Source: Streptomyces sp. NBC_01216 | Lineage (GTDB): Bacteria; Actinomycetota; Actinomycetes; Streptomycetales; Streptomycetaceae | Reading direction: 5' to 3' | Assembly (NCBI RefSeq): GCF_035994945.1 | Contig: NZ_CP108677.1 | Span: forward strand, 372,001 to 436,000 | Length of the DNA: 64,000 bases | Shown here: one piece after another, positions 27,493-35,838 of the stretch | How the letters are laid out: every line of letters begins with the position of its first letter | Numbering within the stretch: the stretch's first letter is position 1 | Position numbers and translations under genes: made by a program | Notes under the pieces: generated by a model | Database searches by the model: none | The model's input: only the letters and a program-made list of their open reading frames with translations | What the model was told of the DNA's origin: nothing

Positions 27493-29661
27493 TCAGGTCA
27501 GGGTCCACGTCACGGTGTCGGTGACCCCGTTCGATCCGGTGGCCTGCAGGGTGTTCGTGCCCGGGTCCAGGGTCACGCCGAGGGTGAAGACGTGGTATTC
27601 GGCCGCCTTCATGGCCCCGAGATCCCTGCCGTTGAGGGTGAGGCGGACACTGGCTCCAGTGGAGTAGACCTTGACGGTCGTGTTCGCGTCGGTGCGGTCG
27701 GTCCAGCGGCGGCTGGTGATGTGGGTCGTGCTCGCCGTGGTGTTCCAGTTCGCCTTGTAGAAGTAGAAGGCGTCCTTGCGGACCGTACGGTCGTAGGTGA
27801 CCAGGCCCTTGTCGTTGCGCCCTCGGGTGTCTCCCTCGTCTCGCCAGTCGGAGGCGAAGTCGAACATGTTCCACACGAACGAGCCCCACAGATAGGTCCG
27901 CGGGGCGATCACGGCCCAGTTCTCTTCGTGGACCTTGGCCTGGTACTCCTCGGAGTGGAAGTTCGAACCGGGCCTGGTCTTCGAGAACATGGGGTTCTCC
28001 TCGTGGTGGTGGATACTGGCGCCGGCCCCGTACTCGCTGATGGCGAGCTTGCGGTTGGGCTGGGCCTTGTGGAGGCTGTCGGCCCAGCCCGCGAAGGTGT
28101 ATGCGCCTTGCACTTCGTAGTACCAGTCGAAGTACTTGTTGTAGGCCGTGGTATCGGTGTGCTTGACGAACCCGGCGTTGTTGTTGAAGGAGTTGCAGGC
28201 GTAGGTGCTGATGCGGTCCGGGTCCTCGGCCTCGACGACGTTGGCGAGTGCGGCCAGCAGGGTGTTGGTGGCCGTGTTGTCGTAGCGTTGTTCGTTTCCG
28301 ATGCTCCAGAAGGCGATCGAGGGGTGATGGTGGTTCTGCCGGATGAGTTCCCTCATCTGCTGCTCGGCGTTGGCGGTGAAGGCGGCGCTGTCGGTGACCA
28401 GGTCGACGACCGGGACTTCCGCCCAGACGATGTATCCGCGCTGGTCCGCCAGGTCGTAGACGGTCGGTGCCTGCTGGTAGTGGGCGGTCCGCAGTGCGTT
28501 GACGCCCATCTCGTCCATCAGGTCGAAGTCCTGGACGTGCTGGGCGTCGCTGACCGCCCAGCCCTGGTTCAGGCGGTCCTGGTGGGCGTTGACGCCGTGC
28601 AGCGGCAGATTCCTTCCGTTGAGCGAGAAGCCGGTGTCGGGGTCCACGGCGATCGACCGCAGTCCGAGGGTGACGGCCACGGCGTCTCGAACCGTGCCGG
28701 AGGCGCCCCCGAGGTCCAAGAAGCCGACCGAGGTGTCGAGGACCTCGGCGGTGACCGTGTACAGGTAGGGATCGTCCGTTCCGTCCCAGAGGTGCGGCGC
28801 GCTGATGGTGAGCTGCTGCTCCACGACGCGGCCCTTACCGCCCTCGACCGAGGCGAAGGACGAGGTGCCGGTGGCCACGACCTCCCCGGCGGCGTCCGTG
28901 ATGACGGTACGGACCGCGACCGACCGAGAGGAGCGGTAGTTGTTCCATGTCTTGGTGGTGACGGCGACGGTGGCGGAGGACGCGGAGAGGGACTGCTGGC
29001 GCACGTAGACGCCGGGGCCGCCGAAGTCGGTCATGCGGATCATCAGAGGATCGGTGACCACCAGGCTGACACCGCGGTAGATACCGCCCCCGACAGGGAA
29101 GTCGGCACTGAGCGGCGGCACGTCGGGGAACGCCTCGTTGCTGACCTTGACCGCGATGACGTTGTCCTGCCCGAGGACCAGTGCCTTGGAGGCGTCGAAA
29201 CGGAACCGGCCGAAGCCGCCCCGGTGTTGGCCGAGGTGGACGCCGTTCACGTAGACGTCGGCGACCAGGCTGACCGCGTCGAACTGCAGCCACAGCATGG
29301 AGCCGGAGTACGACGCGGGCGGGGTGTAGTGACGGCGGTACCAGGATGTGCCGCGGTAGTAGCCGTCGGAGTTGGTGGACTTGCTGCTGCCGCCGTCCTG
29401 GGCGTCCAGGTTGTTCCAGGTGTGCGGCACCGACACCGGCATCCAGGACGAGTCGTCGAAGCCGGGATACTGCGCGCCGGCCGCGTCGCTGCGCAGGAAC
29501 CGCCAACCGGCGTTCAGGTCGACCTGCGGCCGCGTCACCGAGGAAGCCGAGGTCGCCGCTTGCGCGGAGGTGGACGCCGTGCCCCATGCGCCCGCGGCGA
29601 CCGCCAGGCCCAGAGACGCGGTGAGCAAGGACCGTCTGGGCAGACCTGAGGAAGGGGTCAT
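27493..29661 (-). CDS. Secreted glycoside hydrolase family 2 beta-galactosidase
   Basis: A 722-residue exported enzyme that should hydrolyse terminal beta-galactosides or related beta-glycosides. A twin-arginine-like signal (PRRSLLTASLGLAVAAGAWG) ends near residue 35. A jelly-roll sugar-binding domain, an immunoglobulin-like domain and the TIM barrel follow. The acid/base is Glu457 in WSIGNEQR and the nucleophile Glu543 in ISEYGAG. The C-terminal part (about residues 615-722) is beta-rich, of DUF4982 type. AGGAG precedes the ATG. It opens the galactoside island; GH2 also includes glucuronidases and mannosidases, so beta-galactosidase is supported mainly by context. Confidence 0.88.
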   Translation of the reverse strand: MTPSSGLPRRSLLTASLGLAVAAGAWGTASTSAQAATSASSVTRPQVDLNAGWRFLRSDAAGAQYPGFDDSSWMPVSVPHTWNNLDAQDGGSSKSTNSDGYYRGTSWYRRHYTPPASYSGSMLWLQFDAVSLVADVYVNGVHLGQHRGGFGRFRFDASKALVLGQDNVIAVKVSNEAFPDVPPLSADFPVGGGIYRGVSLVVTDPLMIRMTDFGGPGVYVRQQSLSASSATVAVTTKTWNNYRSSRSVAVRTVITDAAGEVVATGTSSFASVEGGKGRVVEQQLTISAPHLWDGTDDPYLYTVTAEVLDTSVGFLDLGGASGTVRDAVAVTLGLRSIAVDPDTGFSLNGRNLPLHGVNAHQDRLNQGWAVSDAQHVQDFDLMDEMGVNALRTAHYQQAPTVYDLADQRGYIVWAEVPVVDLVTDSAAFTANAEQQMRELIRQNHHHPSIAFWSIGNEQRYDNTATNTLLAALANVVEAEDPDRISTYACNSFNNNAGFVKHTDTTAYNKYFDWYYEVQGAYTFAGWADSLHKAQPNRKLAISEYGAGASIHHHEENPMFSKTRPGSNFHSEEYQAKVHEENWAVIAPRTYLWGSFVWNMFDFASDWRDEGDTRGRNDKGLVTYDRTVRKDAFYFYKANWNTTASTTHITSRRWTDRTDANTTVKVYSTGASVRLTLNGRDLGAMKAAEYHVFTLGVTLDPGTNTLQATGSNGVTDTVTWTLT

Positions 29662-30071
29662 GACCGTGCTCCTAACAGTCGTCCGAACGAGCGGGATGCG
29701 GGTGCGCTGTTCGGCGTGATCGCTGATGTGGTGTCAAGGGCGGGGAAGCGGCCCGGGACGGGTTCGGGCACGGGTAGGCATGGGTGCCTTCCCCGTGCGG
29801 AAACCGCACCGGTGACAGTCGACCGGCGGTTCGAGGTCCCGCGGATGGCGGGACGGCTCGCGACCGCCGCGGCTTCGGCGGTGGAACGCCTGGGAGCGGC
29901 GGTCGAAGCGTCGCGCGGACGGTGCCCATGAGGGCGACTCGGGATACCGGGGCGCATCGCCGGCCTGCGTCGGACTGGGAGGTCCCGACGGGTGAGACGA
30001 CGAGGACACAGACCCGAAGGTGGACGAGTGTGCGTCTTGGCGATTGAGAGTGTGCGATGGAGACATGCCGC

Positions 30072-30099
30072 TGTCAAGGAATCCCACAGAAAACAACAA
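30072..30099 (-). promoter_or_regulatory. GH2 promoter candidate with shared island motif
   Basis: On the minus strand TTGACA (30072-30077) is followed after 17 bases by CACACT. Just upstream of the -35 lies TTGTTGTTTTCTGT (30086-30099), a 14 bp exact match to the galT promoter spacer. The leader to the GH2 start would be about 380 bases. Confidence 0.45.
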
Positions 30100-30578
30100 C
30101 TGGCTTCGTTCGGGATGGACTTCCGCGGGCTGCACTCCGCGCGCGCGATGCGATGCGCACGACATTCCGCCGCGACAGGGCTCCCGGAGCCCGCCGAGTG
30201 ACTCCGGTCGGGCGGTGACGCCCTGGCGCACACACGTCCGGAGAGACGCGACGCCTGCGGGGTGCGCTTCGGCGTGATCCGTTGCGGCGCCGGAGCCCTC
30301 GGCCGCCTTCCCATCGGCGCGCGGCCACGGACGTCGGGATGGACGGGCCGCGGGGCGCCGACGGACGCGGGGCGCGCGGGTGCGCACTTCCCGTCGGCGC
30401 CGTCGTGACTACCCAGTGACTACCTACTCCCCGCCGGGTGCCTACCCTGACGCTCCGCGGCCGGGACACTCCCCTCCCCCATCCATGGGGGCGAACCCCT
30501 CTGTGCACCCGCACAAGTCGCGTGAAACGAGACCGGAATCAAGCTCTCCGGCCATGGATTCGGCACCCGATTCAGCCT

Positions 30579-30601
30579 TTTCCTGGAGCTATGCCAGGAA
30601 A
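30579..30601. promoter_or_regulatory. 23 bp palindrome, candidate ROK operator
   Basis: TTTCCTGG and CCAGGAAA are perfect 8 bp arms with a 7-base spacer AGCTATG. The arms-plus-seven layout resembles operators described for Streptomyces ROK repressors, from memory. It lies 212 bp upstream of the ATPase-ROK operon. Confidence 0.45.
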
Positions 30602-30812
30602 CCCGTTCGTAGATGAGATTCGGCCACTCCGGCGACGAGGCCACGTTGTGTCCCTCGCCCGCCGGGAGCGCGTGGCATCTCACCGCCGCGGTGCCCACGG
30701 CCTCCGATGCCCCGCTTCCGCCGTACCGGACCTCCCAGGCCCCCAGGTCGGCCGCGCGCTGCCGGACGCCCCGCTCCGCGACCCCACCAGCATGACGCCG
30801 GGGAGGCTGACC

Positions 30813-31301
30813 ATGATCACCACCAGTGCTCGCGTACCCGCGGGCGACCGTACGGACCGCGCACCCACGAAGTGCTCCAGGGCGCTGTGCGTCGCGGCCG
30901 CGAGCGCATCCTCCGTACGACGGATGCGGCATTTCGTCCGGTACTGCGTCCGGCGTCTCGGGCTGCCCGAGAGTACCTGCGACACGGCGTGTCTGGTCGT
31001 CAGCGAGCTCGTGACCAACGCCGTCCTGCACAGTGGCAGCCGCTCGGTGGCCGTCCTGGTGGGCATCGGGCCCGGACACCTGTTGATCACGGTGCGCGAT
31101 TGCGGTCGGTGGCGGGAGCGGGACGGTGCACGACGGAGCACCGTCGACGACGACGCCCCGTGCGGCCGGGGCCTGGAGCTCGTGCGGGCGCTCACCGACC
31201 GCTGCACGGTCACCTCCGGTAGCGGTGGGACCGTGGCCGTGGCCCGGGTGCGCCTGACACCCGGGACAGCCGTCCCGGCGACGGCGGTAGCGGTCCGGTG
31301 A
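30813..31301 (+). CDS. HATPase-type anti-sigma-like regulator
   Basis: A 162-residue single HATPase domain. The N-box reads ELVTNAVLHSG near residue 65, and GRGLELVRALTD is the glycine box; a middle DCGRW supplies the G1 region. Proteins of this type are numerous in Streptomyces and may bind a sigma factor or its antagonist. GGGGAGG stands 6 bases before the ATG at 30813; an ATG seven codons earlier is possible. Its stop overlaps the ROK start in GTGA, so the two are made together, an uncommon pairing. Confidence 0.82.
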   Translation: MITTSARVPAGDRTDRAPTKCSRALCVAAASASSVRRMRHFVRYCVRRLGLPESTCDTACLVVSELVTNAVLHSGSRSVAVLVGIGPGHLLITVRDCGRWRERDGARRSTVDDDAPCGRGLELVRALTDRCTVTSGSGGTVAVARVRLTPGTAVPATAVAVR

Positions 31302-32527
31302 TGGCCGCCGACACGAGCGGCGAGCGCCTCGGCACGTGCGGGCCGACCCGGCTGCGGGCGCGCCACCGGGCCCTCCTGCTCGCCCTGCTCCGGCACCACG
31401 GACCGACGACGCGGCAGGAACTCGTCCGGCGAAGTGGCCTGTCCGCGACCACCGTGTCCAGCCTCGCCGCCGAACTGGAGTCACAGGGCCTGGTCACTCA
31501 ACGCGCCCTCGCGCACGGCGGGCCCGGACGCCGGCCCGTGCTCGTCTCCTTCGACCGGTCCGCGGGCACCGCCCTCGCCGTCGAGGTCGGCCCCCGTCAC
31601 CTGGCCGTGGCGGCGGGATGCCGCTCCCGTCCTGTGGCGGAACGCAGGGTGCTCCGTACCTCCGGGTCCGACGCACGGGACGCGGAGCGGCTGTTGGCCA
31701 CCGCGGAGCAGGCCCTGGCGGACTTCGCGGCCGGACCGCAGACCCTGCTGGGGGCGACCGTGGTGGTGAGCGCCGCGGCCCCGCCCGACGGTGCCGGCCG
31801 GCCGGCTCCCCGGCCCGGGGAGGACGGCCTGCGGCCGGCCGAGGTCGCGCGGCTGCTGGGCGACCGCTGGCAGATCCCCGTCACCGTCGAGAGCGGCGCG
31901 GCCCTCGGCGCTCTCGCGGAGTTCTGCCGCGGCGAGCAGGCCGGCGCGCACACGATACTCAACGTGACCTGCGGCGAGCGGGTCGAACTCGGCATGACGA
32001 TCGGCGGCGCCCTCCACCGCGGTCGCACCGGGCAGGCCGGTAACCTCGGCCACCTGACCGTGTGCCCCGGCGGACGGCGCTGCGGGTGCGGACGGTCCGG
32101 ATGTCTGGACGCGTACCTGGACGGCGCGGCCCTGCGAAGGCTGCTCGGCCGCGATGGGAGGGCCGCCGACAGCGACCCCGGGGGGCCGCCCGGCCGGGCC
32201 GGACTCCCGGACCTTTGTGGGGACCCCGTCTCCCTGCTCGCCGAGGCGGTGACGGCGGCAACTCTGCTCATCGACCCCACGGTCATCGTGCTCGGTGGCG
32301 CCTTCTCGTCCCCCGGGTCGGGGCTGGTGGAGCCGCTGCGGTCCGTACTGCGCTCGCTGCCGTTCTCCACGGCGCCCGTCACGTGCTCGGCGCTGGGGCG
32401 CAGGGCGCCGCTGCTGGGCGGTGTCGACCTGGTGTTGTCGGAAGGGGGACATCCGGAGCCTCGGCCCGCCCCGGCCCTGGGGGCGGCGGCGCGTCGAACC
32501 ATCCCCTCGCAGACCCGGGGCGGGTGA
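31298..32527 (+). CDS. ROK-family transcriptional regulator
   Basis: A 409-residue repressor-type ROK protein. An N-terminal winged helix (about residues 25-85, TRQELVRRSGLSATTVSSLA) is joined to a sugar-kinase-fold domain. The ROK zinc site is present as CPGGRRCGCGRSGCLDAY. Kinase features are lost: the phosphate loop reads VEVGPRHLAVA in place of DxGGTK, and the catalytic END is ESG in TVESGAALGAL. It therefore binds a sugar as effector rather than phosphorylating it. Position inside the island makes it the prime candidate regulator of the galactoside genes. Confidence 0.9.
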   Translation: MMAADTSGERLGTCGPTRLRARHRALLLALLRHHGPTTRQELVRRSGLSATTVSSLAAELESQGLVTQRALAHGGPGRRPVLVSFDRSAGTALAVEVGPRHLAVAAGCRSRPVAERRVLRTSGSDARDAERLLATAEQALADFAAGPQTLLGATVVVSAAAPPDGAGRPAPRPGEDGLRPAEVARLLGDRWQIPVTVESGAALGALAEFCRGEQAGAHTILNVTCGERVELGMTIGGALHRGRTGQAGNLGHLTVCPGGRRCGCGRSGCLDAYLDGAALRRLLGRDGRAADSDPGGPPGRAGLPDLCGDPVSLLAEAVTAATLLIDPTVIVLGGAFSSPGSGLVEPLRSVLRSLPFSTAPVTCSALGRRAPLLGGVDLVLSEGGHPEPRPAPALGAAARRTIPSQTRGG

Positions 32528-32718
32528 GGGATGCCTGGAAGCGAAGGGCGCTCCGTCTTCCTCGGCCGCCCCGTCGGCGGACACACCGGGGCGGCGTCGC
32601 CCGCCGTTGCCCGGTGGCGAGGGTCTCCTGTGCGGGGACAGCTTCGTTGGTCGGCCGCCGGGCGGGGTGGGACAATGAACATCCGTATATGTGCGAACTG
32701 GTGAGTCCGGGAGGCGGT

Positions 32719-35601
32719 ATGCCGGGGGAGCGCGTCGGCAGACCCGGCCTTGACCAACGAGCGGGTTTCGCGTTCGTGGGACGCGAGGGCGAGATGCGCG
32801 CGCTCATGGCCGCTCTCCGTGACGGACCTTCCGTCGTCTTCGTCGAAGGCGAGGCCGGGGTGGGGAAGTCGCGGCTGCTGCGCGAGGTCGAGCATCGTCT
32901 GGAGGCCGCGGGCACGCTGGTCCTCAAAGGCGCCTGCCACCCGCTGCGCGAACCGTTGCCGCTCGGCCCTGCCGTCGACGCGCTGCGGGCCGCGTGGCCC
33001 CTGATCGGGCCCGAGACCCGGTTCGGCCCCGCCACCGCCGTTCTGGCCCCCTACCTCCCGGAGATCACCGACCGACTGACCTCCGCCGCCGGCCCGGAAC
33101 CCCGGGAGGACACGCGCAGCCAGCTCCTGATGCGCGCCGTGCACGAGACGCTCGCCGCCCTCGGCCCCGTCGTCCTCATGGTGGAGGATCTGCACTGGGC
33201 CGACGAGGCCACCCGCGACCTGCTGCTCCTGCTCGCCCGCAACCCACCTGACCGGCTGCGTCTCGTCCTCACCTACCGGGCCCGCGACCTGCCCGGCAAC
33301 GGGAGCGTCCTGGGCTCGCCCTACCGGCGGCCTGTCGGCATCGGCGGCACCGAGGTCTCCCTCGGGCTCCTCACCGAGGCGCAGGTCCGCGAACTCGCCA
33401 CCTCCGCCATCGGGCGCGCCGCCACCGGGCCGCTGTGCCGGGAACTGTTCGCACGCAGCGGCGGCCTTCCCCTCGCCGCCGAGGAAGACCTGCTCGTCAT
33501 CGCCGACCGCGCCAGCCGCTCCCCCGGCGGGCAGGTACCCCTGGGCCTCGACGGCCTCGCGGTCCCGCGCGCCCTCCAGGAAGCCGTGAACAGCCGGGTC
33601 GCACCGCTCGGCGCCGACGCGGCGGCCGTGATCGACGCCGCCGCCGTCCTGTCGGTCCCCGCACACGAGGAACTGCTCGCCACACTGGCGGCACTGGACG
33701 AGGAGCGGGCGGAGCACGCCCTCACCGCGGCCCTGGAAGCCAACGTGCTGATGGAGAGTGAACCCGGCCGCTACGGCTTCCGCCACGTCCTGGCCCGCCG
33801 CGCCATGTACGACAGGATCCCGGGCCCGCGCCGCCGGCGTCTGCATTCCCGGGCGGTCGACGTCCTGTCGGTCCAGCATCAGCCGCCGCTGGTGCAGATC
33901 GCCCACCACAGCCGTTGTACCGGCGATATCGCCGCCTGGCTGCCCAGGGCCCTCGCCGCCGCCGACCACGCGATGGCCGTCGGTGACGACGGCGTCGCCG
34001 GTGACCTCCTGGGGTCCCTGCTCGCCGAGCCCACGCTCCCGCCGGACGAGCGCGTCCGCAGCGCCCTGGCCCTCAGCACGATCGCGTCCTTCCGGGCCGA
34101 TCCGGCGGCCAGCGTCTCGGTCCTGCGCCGGATCGTCGCCGACCCCGGCCTGCCGACCGGCATCCGCGGCGAGATCCGTTTCCACCTCGTCCGGACCCTG
34201 ACCAACGTCGACGCCTACTGGCACGATCTGGGAGAGCTGGACCAAGCGATCCACGAGCTGGACGGCAGGCCCGCGCTGGAAGCGGCCGCCGTGTCGAGCC
34301 TGGGCCTCTATTCCGGCATCGGTGAAGGAGACCGTCCCCTCGCGGCGGACCTCGCCCTGATAGAGCGGGCGACCCGGCTCGCCGCCCACAGCGGCGACCT
34401 CGTCGCGCAGGCGGACGTCCTCGCGAACCGGATCGCCCTCCTGGAGGTCGTCGGCGACCCACAAGGCCGCGCACTGCTGGCGAGCCTGCCCCGCCGGACC
34501 ACCGATCGCGGCGTGCTCCGCCACTGCGCCCGCGCCCTGCACAACGCGGCCTACTACGAGATGGCGCGCGGCTGTGACGAGACGGCGCGCGGGCTGCTGG
34601 GAGAGGCGGAGGAACTCGGGCGCCGCACCGACTCCCAGGTGATCGAGCTGGGGTGCGCGGCGATTCGGCTGGGCCTCGATCTCACGGCCGGGCACTGGGA
34701 CGGCCTCGACCAGAGGATCGAGGCCATGGCGCAGGAGACGCCCGAGCGCAGCACGATCCGGCTCGCCCTGGTGGTGGCCGGCGCGACCCTGGACACGGCG
34801 CGGGGGCAGTGGGCGCGGGCCAGGCAGGCCCTGGTCCCCCTCACGTCCGCCGCCAACGCCGACATCGGCCCGCTGGCGCTCACCTCCCTCGCCCGGCTCG
34901 ACCTTCTGGAGGGCGACGCGCCGAGCGCGTGGGAGCGGGCGGGGCGGGTGGCGGCGGTCCGACGCCACAAGGGTCTGTGGGCGCGGCCCGTCGACCTTCT
35001 CCCGACCGCCGTCGAGGCCGCGCTCGCCTGCGGCCTGCGTGACGACGCGCGCCGGCTGGTCGACGAGGCCGCACAGGGCATCAGGGGCCTGAACGCCTCC
35101 GGGGTCGCCGCCGGAGTGCAGTGGTGCCACGGTCTGCTCGCCGCCGATGCCGACCCGGAAGCCGCCCTCGCGTATCTGGGGCGTGCCCGTTCCGAGTTCG
35201 AGGCCATCGGGCGCGCCCACACCGCGGCCCGGGTCGCCGAACAGGCCGGCCTGCTGGGGCTCGCGCGGGCCGCCGGCCGGTCCGGCGGCGCCGCCCATGA
35301 CCTGCATCACGCCCTGGACGTCTTCGTCCGTCTCGGCGCCACCGCGGACGCGGCCCGCTGCGAGCAGGCCCTGCGCAACAGCGGCTGGTCACGGCCGGGA
35401 CCACGGCGGCGCACCTACGGCTCCGACCTCTCCCCACGAGAGCGGCAGGTCGCCGAGCTGCTGGCCACAGGGGCCGCGAATCGGGACATCGCCCGTGTTC
35501 TCGCGATCTCCTCCCGTACGGCCGAGCACCATGTCGCCAGCACCCTGAAGAAGCTCGGTGTCACCCGCGATCGCGTACGGGAGGTGCTCGACACCCGCTG
35601 A
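32719..35601 (+). CDS. LuxR-family AAA ATPase regulator (LAL type)
   Basis: A 960-residue regulator. The N-terminal ATPase has Walker A EGEAGVGKSRLL (about residues 46-57) and Walker B VVLMVEDLHWAD. A long helical-repeat (TPR-like) middle follows, and the last 65 residues form a LuxR helix-turn-helix (LSPRERQVAELLATGAANRD, then TAEHHVASTLKKLGV). LAL proteins such as MalT activate genes on binding ATP and a sugar. I chose the ATG at 32719 with GGGAGG close before it; an ATG at 32689 lacks a site. It follows the ROK gene by 191 bp and may be an activator for the island. Confidence 0.9.
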   Translation: MPGERVGRPGLDQRAGFAFVGREGEMRALMAALRDGPSVVFVEGEAGVGKSRLLREVEHRLEAAGTLVLKGACHPLREPLPLGPAVDALRAAWPLIGPETRFGPATAVLAPYLPEITDRLTSAAGPEPREDTRSQLLMRAVHETLAALGPVVLMVEDLHWADEATRDLLLLLARNPPDRLRLVLTYRARDLPGNGSVLGSPYRRPVGIGGTEVSLGLLTEAQVRELATSAIGRAATGPLCRELFARSGGLPLAAEEDLLVIADRASRSPGGQVPLGLDGLAVPRALQEAVNSRVAPLGADAAAVIDAAAVLSVPAHEELLATLAALDEERAEHALTAALEANVLMESEPGRYGFRHVLARRAMYDRIPGPRRRRLHSRAVDVLSVQHQPPLVQIAHHSRCTGDIAAWLPRALAAADHAMAVGDDGVAGDLLGSLLAEPTLPPDERVRSALALSTIASFRADPAASVSVLRRIVADPGLPTGIRGEIRFHLVRTLTNVDAYWHDLGELDQAIHELDGRPALEAAAVSSLGLYSGIGEGDRPLAADLALIERATRLAAHSGDLVAQADVLANRIALLEVVGDPQGRALLASLPRRTTDRGVLRHCARALHNAAYYEMARGCDETARGLLGEAEELGRRTDSQVIELGCAAIRLGLDLTAGHWDGLDQRIEAMAQETPERSTIRLALVVAGATLDTARGQWARARQALVPLTSAANADIGPLALTSLARLDLLEGDAPSAWERAGRVAAVRRHKGLWARPVDLLPTAVEAALACGLRDDARRLVDEAAQGIRGLNASGVAAGVQWCHGLLAADADPEAALAYLGRARSEFEAIGRAHTAARVAEQAGLLGLARAAGRSGGAAHDLHHALDVFVRLGATADAARCEQALRNSGWSRPGPRRRTYGSDLSPRERQVAELLATGAANRDIARVLAISSRTAEHHVASTLKKLGVTRDRVREVLDTR

Positions 35602-35685
35602 CCCCGTCGCCGGTGGTGGGGCCGCCGTCTCCCGGAGCCGCCCGGACAGCCGTCGGGCCTGGCGGGGCGTGCCTCGGCGGACATG

Positions 35686-35716
35686 GCGGTACCCCGCCCA
35701 CGGGGCGGGGTACCGC
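35686..35716. terminator. Bidirectional terminator after the LAL regulator
   Basis: GCGGTACCCCGCCC (35686-35699) and its exact complement (35703-35716) form a 14 bp stem with a three-base loop. It lies between convergent genes. Confidence 0.85.
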
Positions 35717-35838
35717 TCAGGAAGCGACGTCGAAGCCGGTCGTGACCGGGCATCAGGGGGAGCGTCCCGTGCGACGGACACGGGCACCCGCCCGGCGGAC
35801 GGCCTCGGGTCGTCCGCCGGGACGGATGGTCCGCGCGG

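Larger units (their letters stand above)
29662..30812. other. Long divergent regulatory region of the galactoside island
   Basis: 1151 bp between the GH2 gene and the divergent ATPase-ROK operon. Open frames here have no family character. It holds a GH2 promoter candidate with a TTGTTGTTTTCTGT motif (30072-30099), a GTGACTACC direct repeat with 11 bp period (30404-30423), a CCCCCAT-CC-ATGGGGG hairpin (30476-30491) and a 23 bp operator-like palindrome (30579-30601). Confidence 0.5.

Noticed and set aside
27484..27501. Tandem AGGTC repeats at the end of the GH2 gene
   Set aside because: Only three short units overlapping the stop codon; no regulatory meaning evident and likely chance.
29658..30314. 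218-codon minus-strand frame upstream of the GH2 gene
   Set aside because: It overlaps the GH2 promoter and translation is Pro/Arg/Ser-rich without a family; treated as non-coding.
31597..35310. Very long open frame (over 1200 codons) on the minus strand across the ROK and LAL genes
   Set aside because: It is antisense to two well-recognised genes; the translation is Arg/Gly/Pro-rich without any domain. High G+C keeps the opposite frame open.
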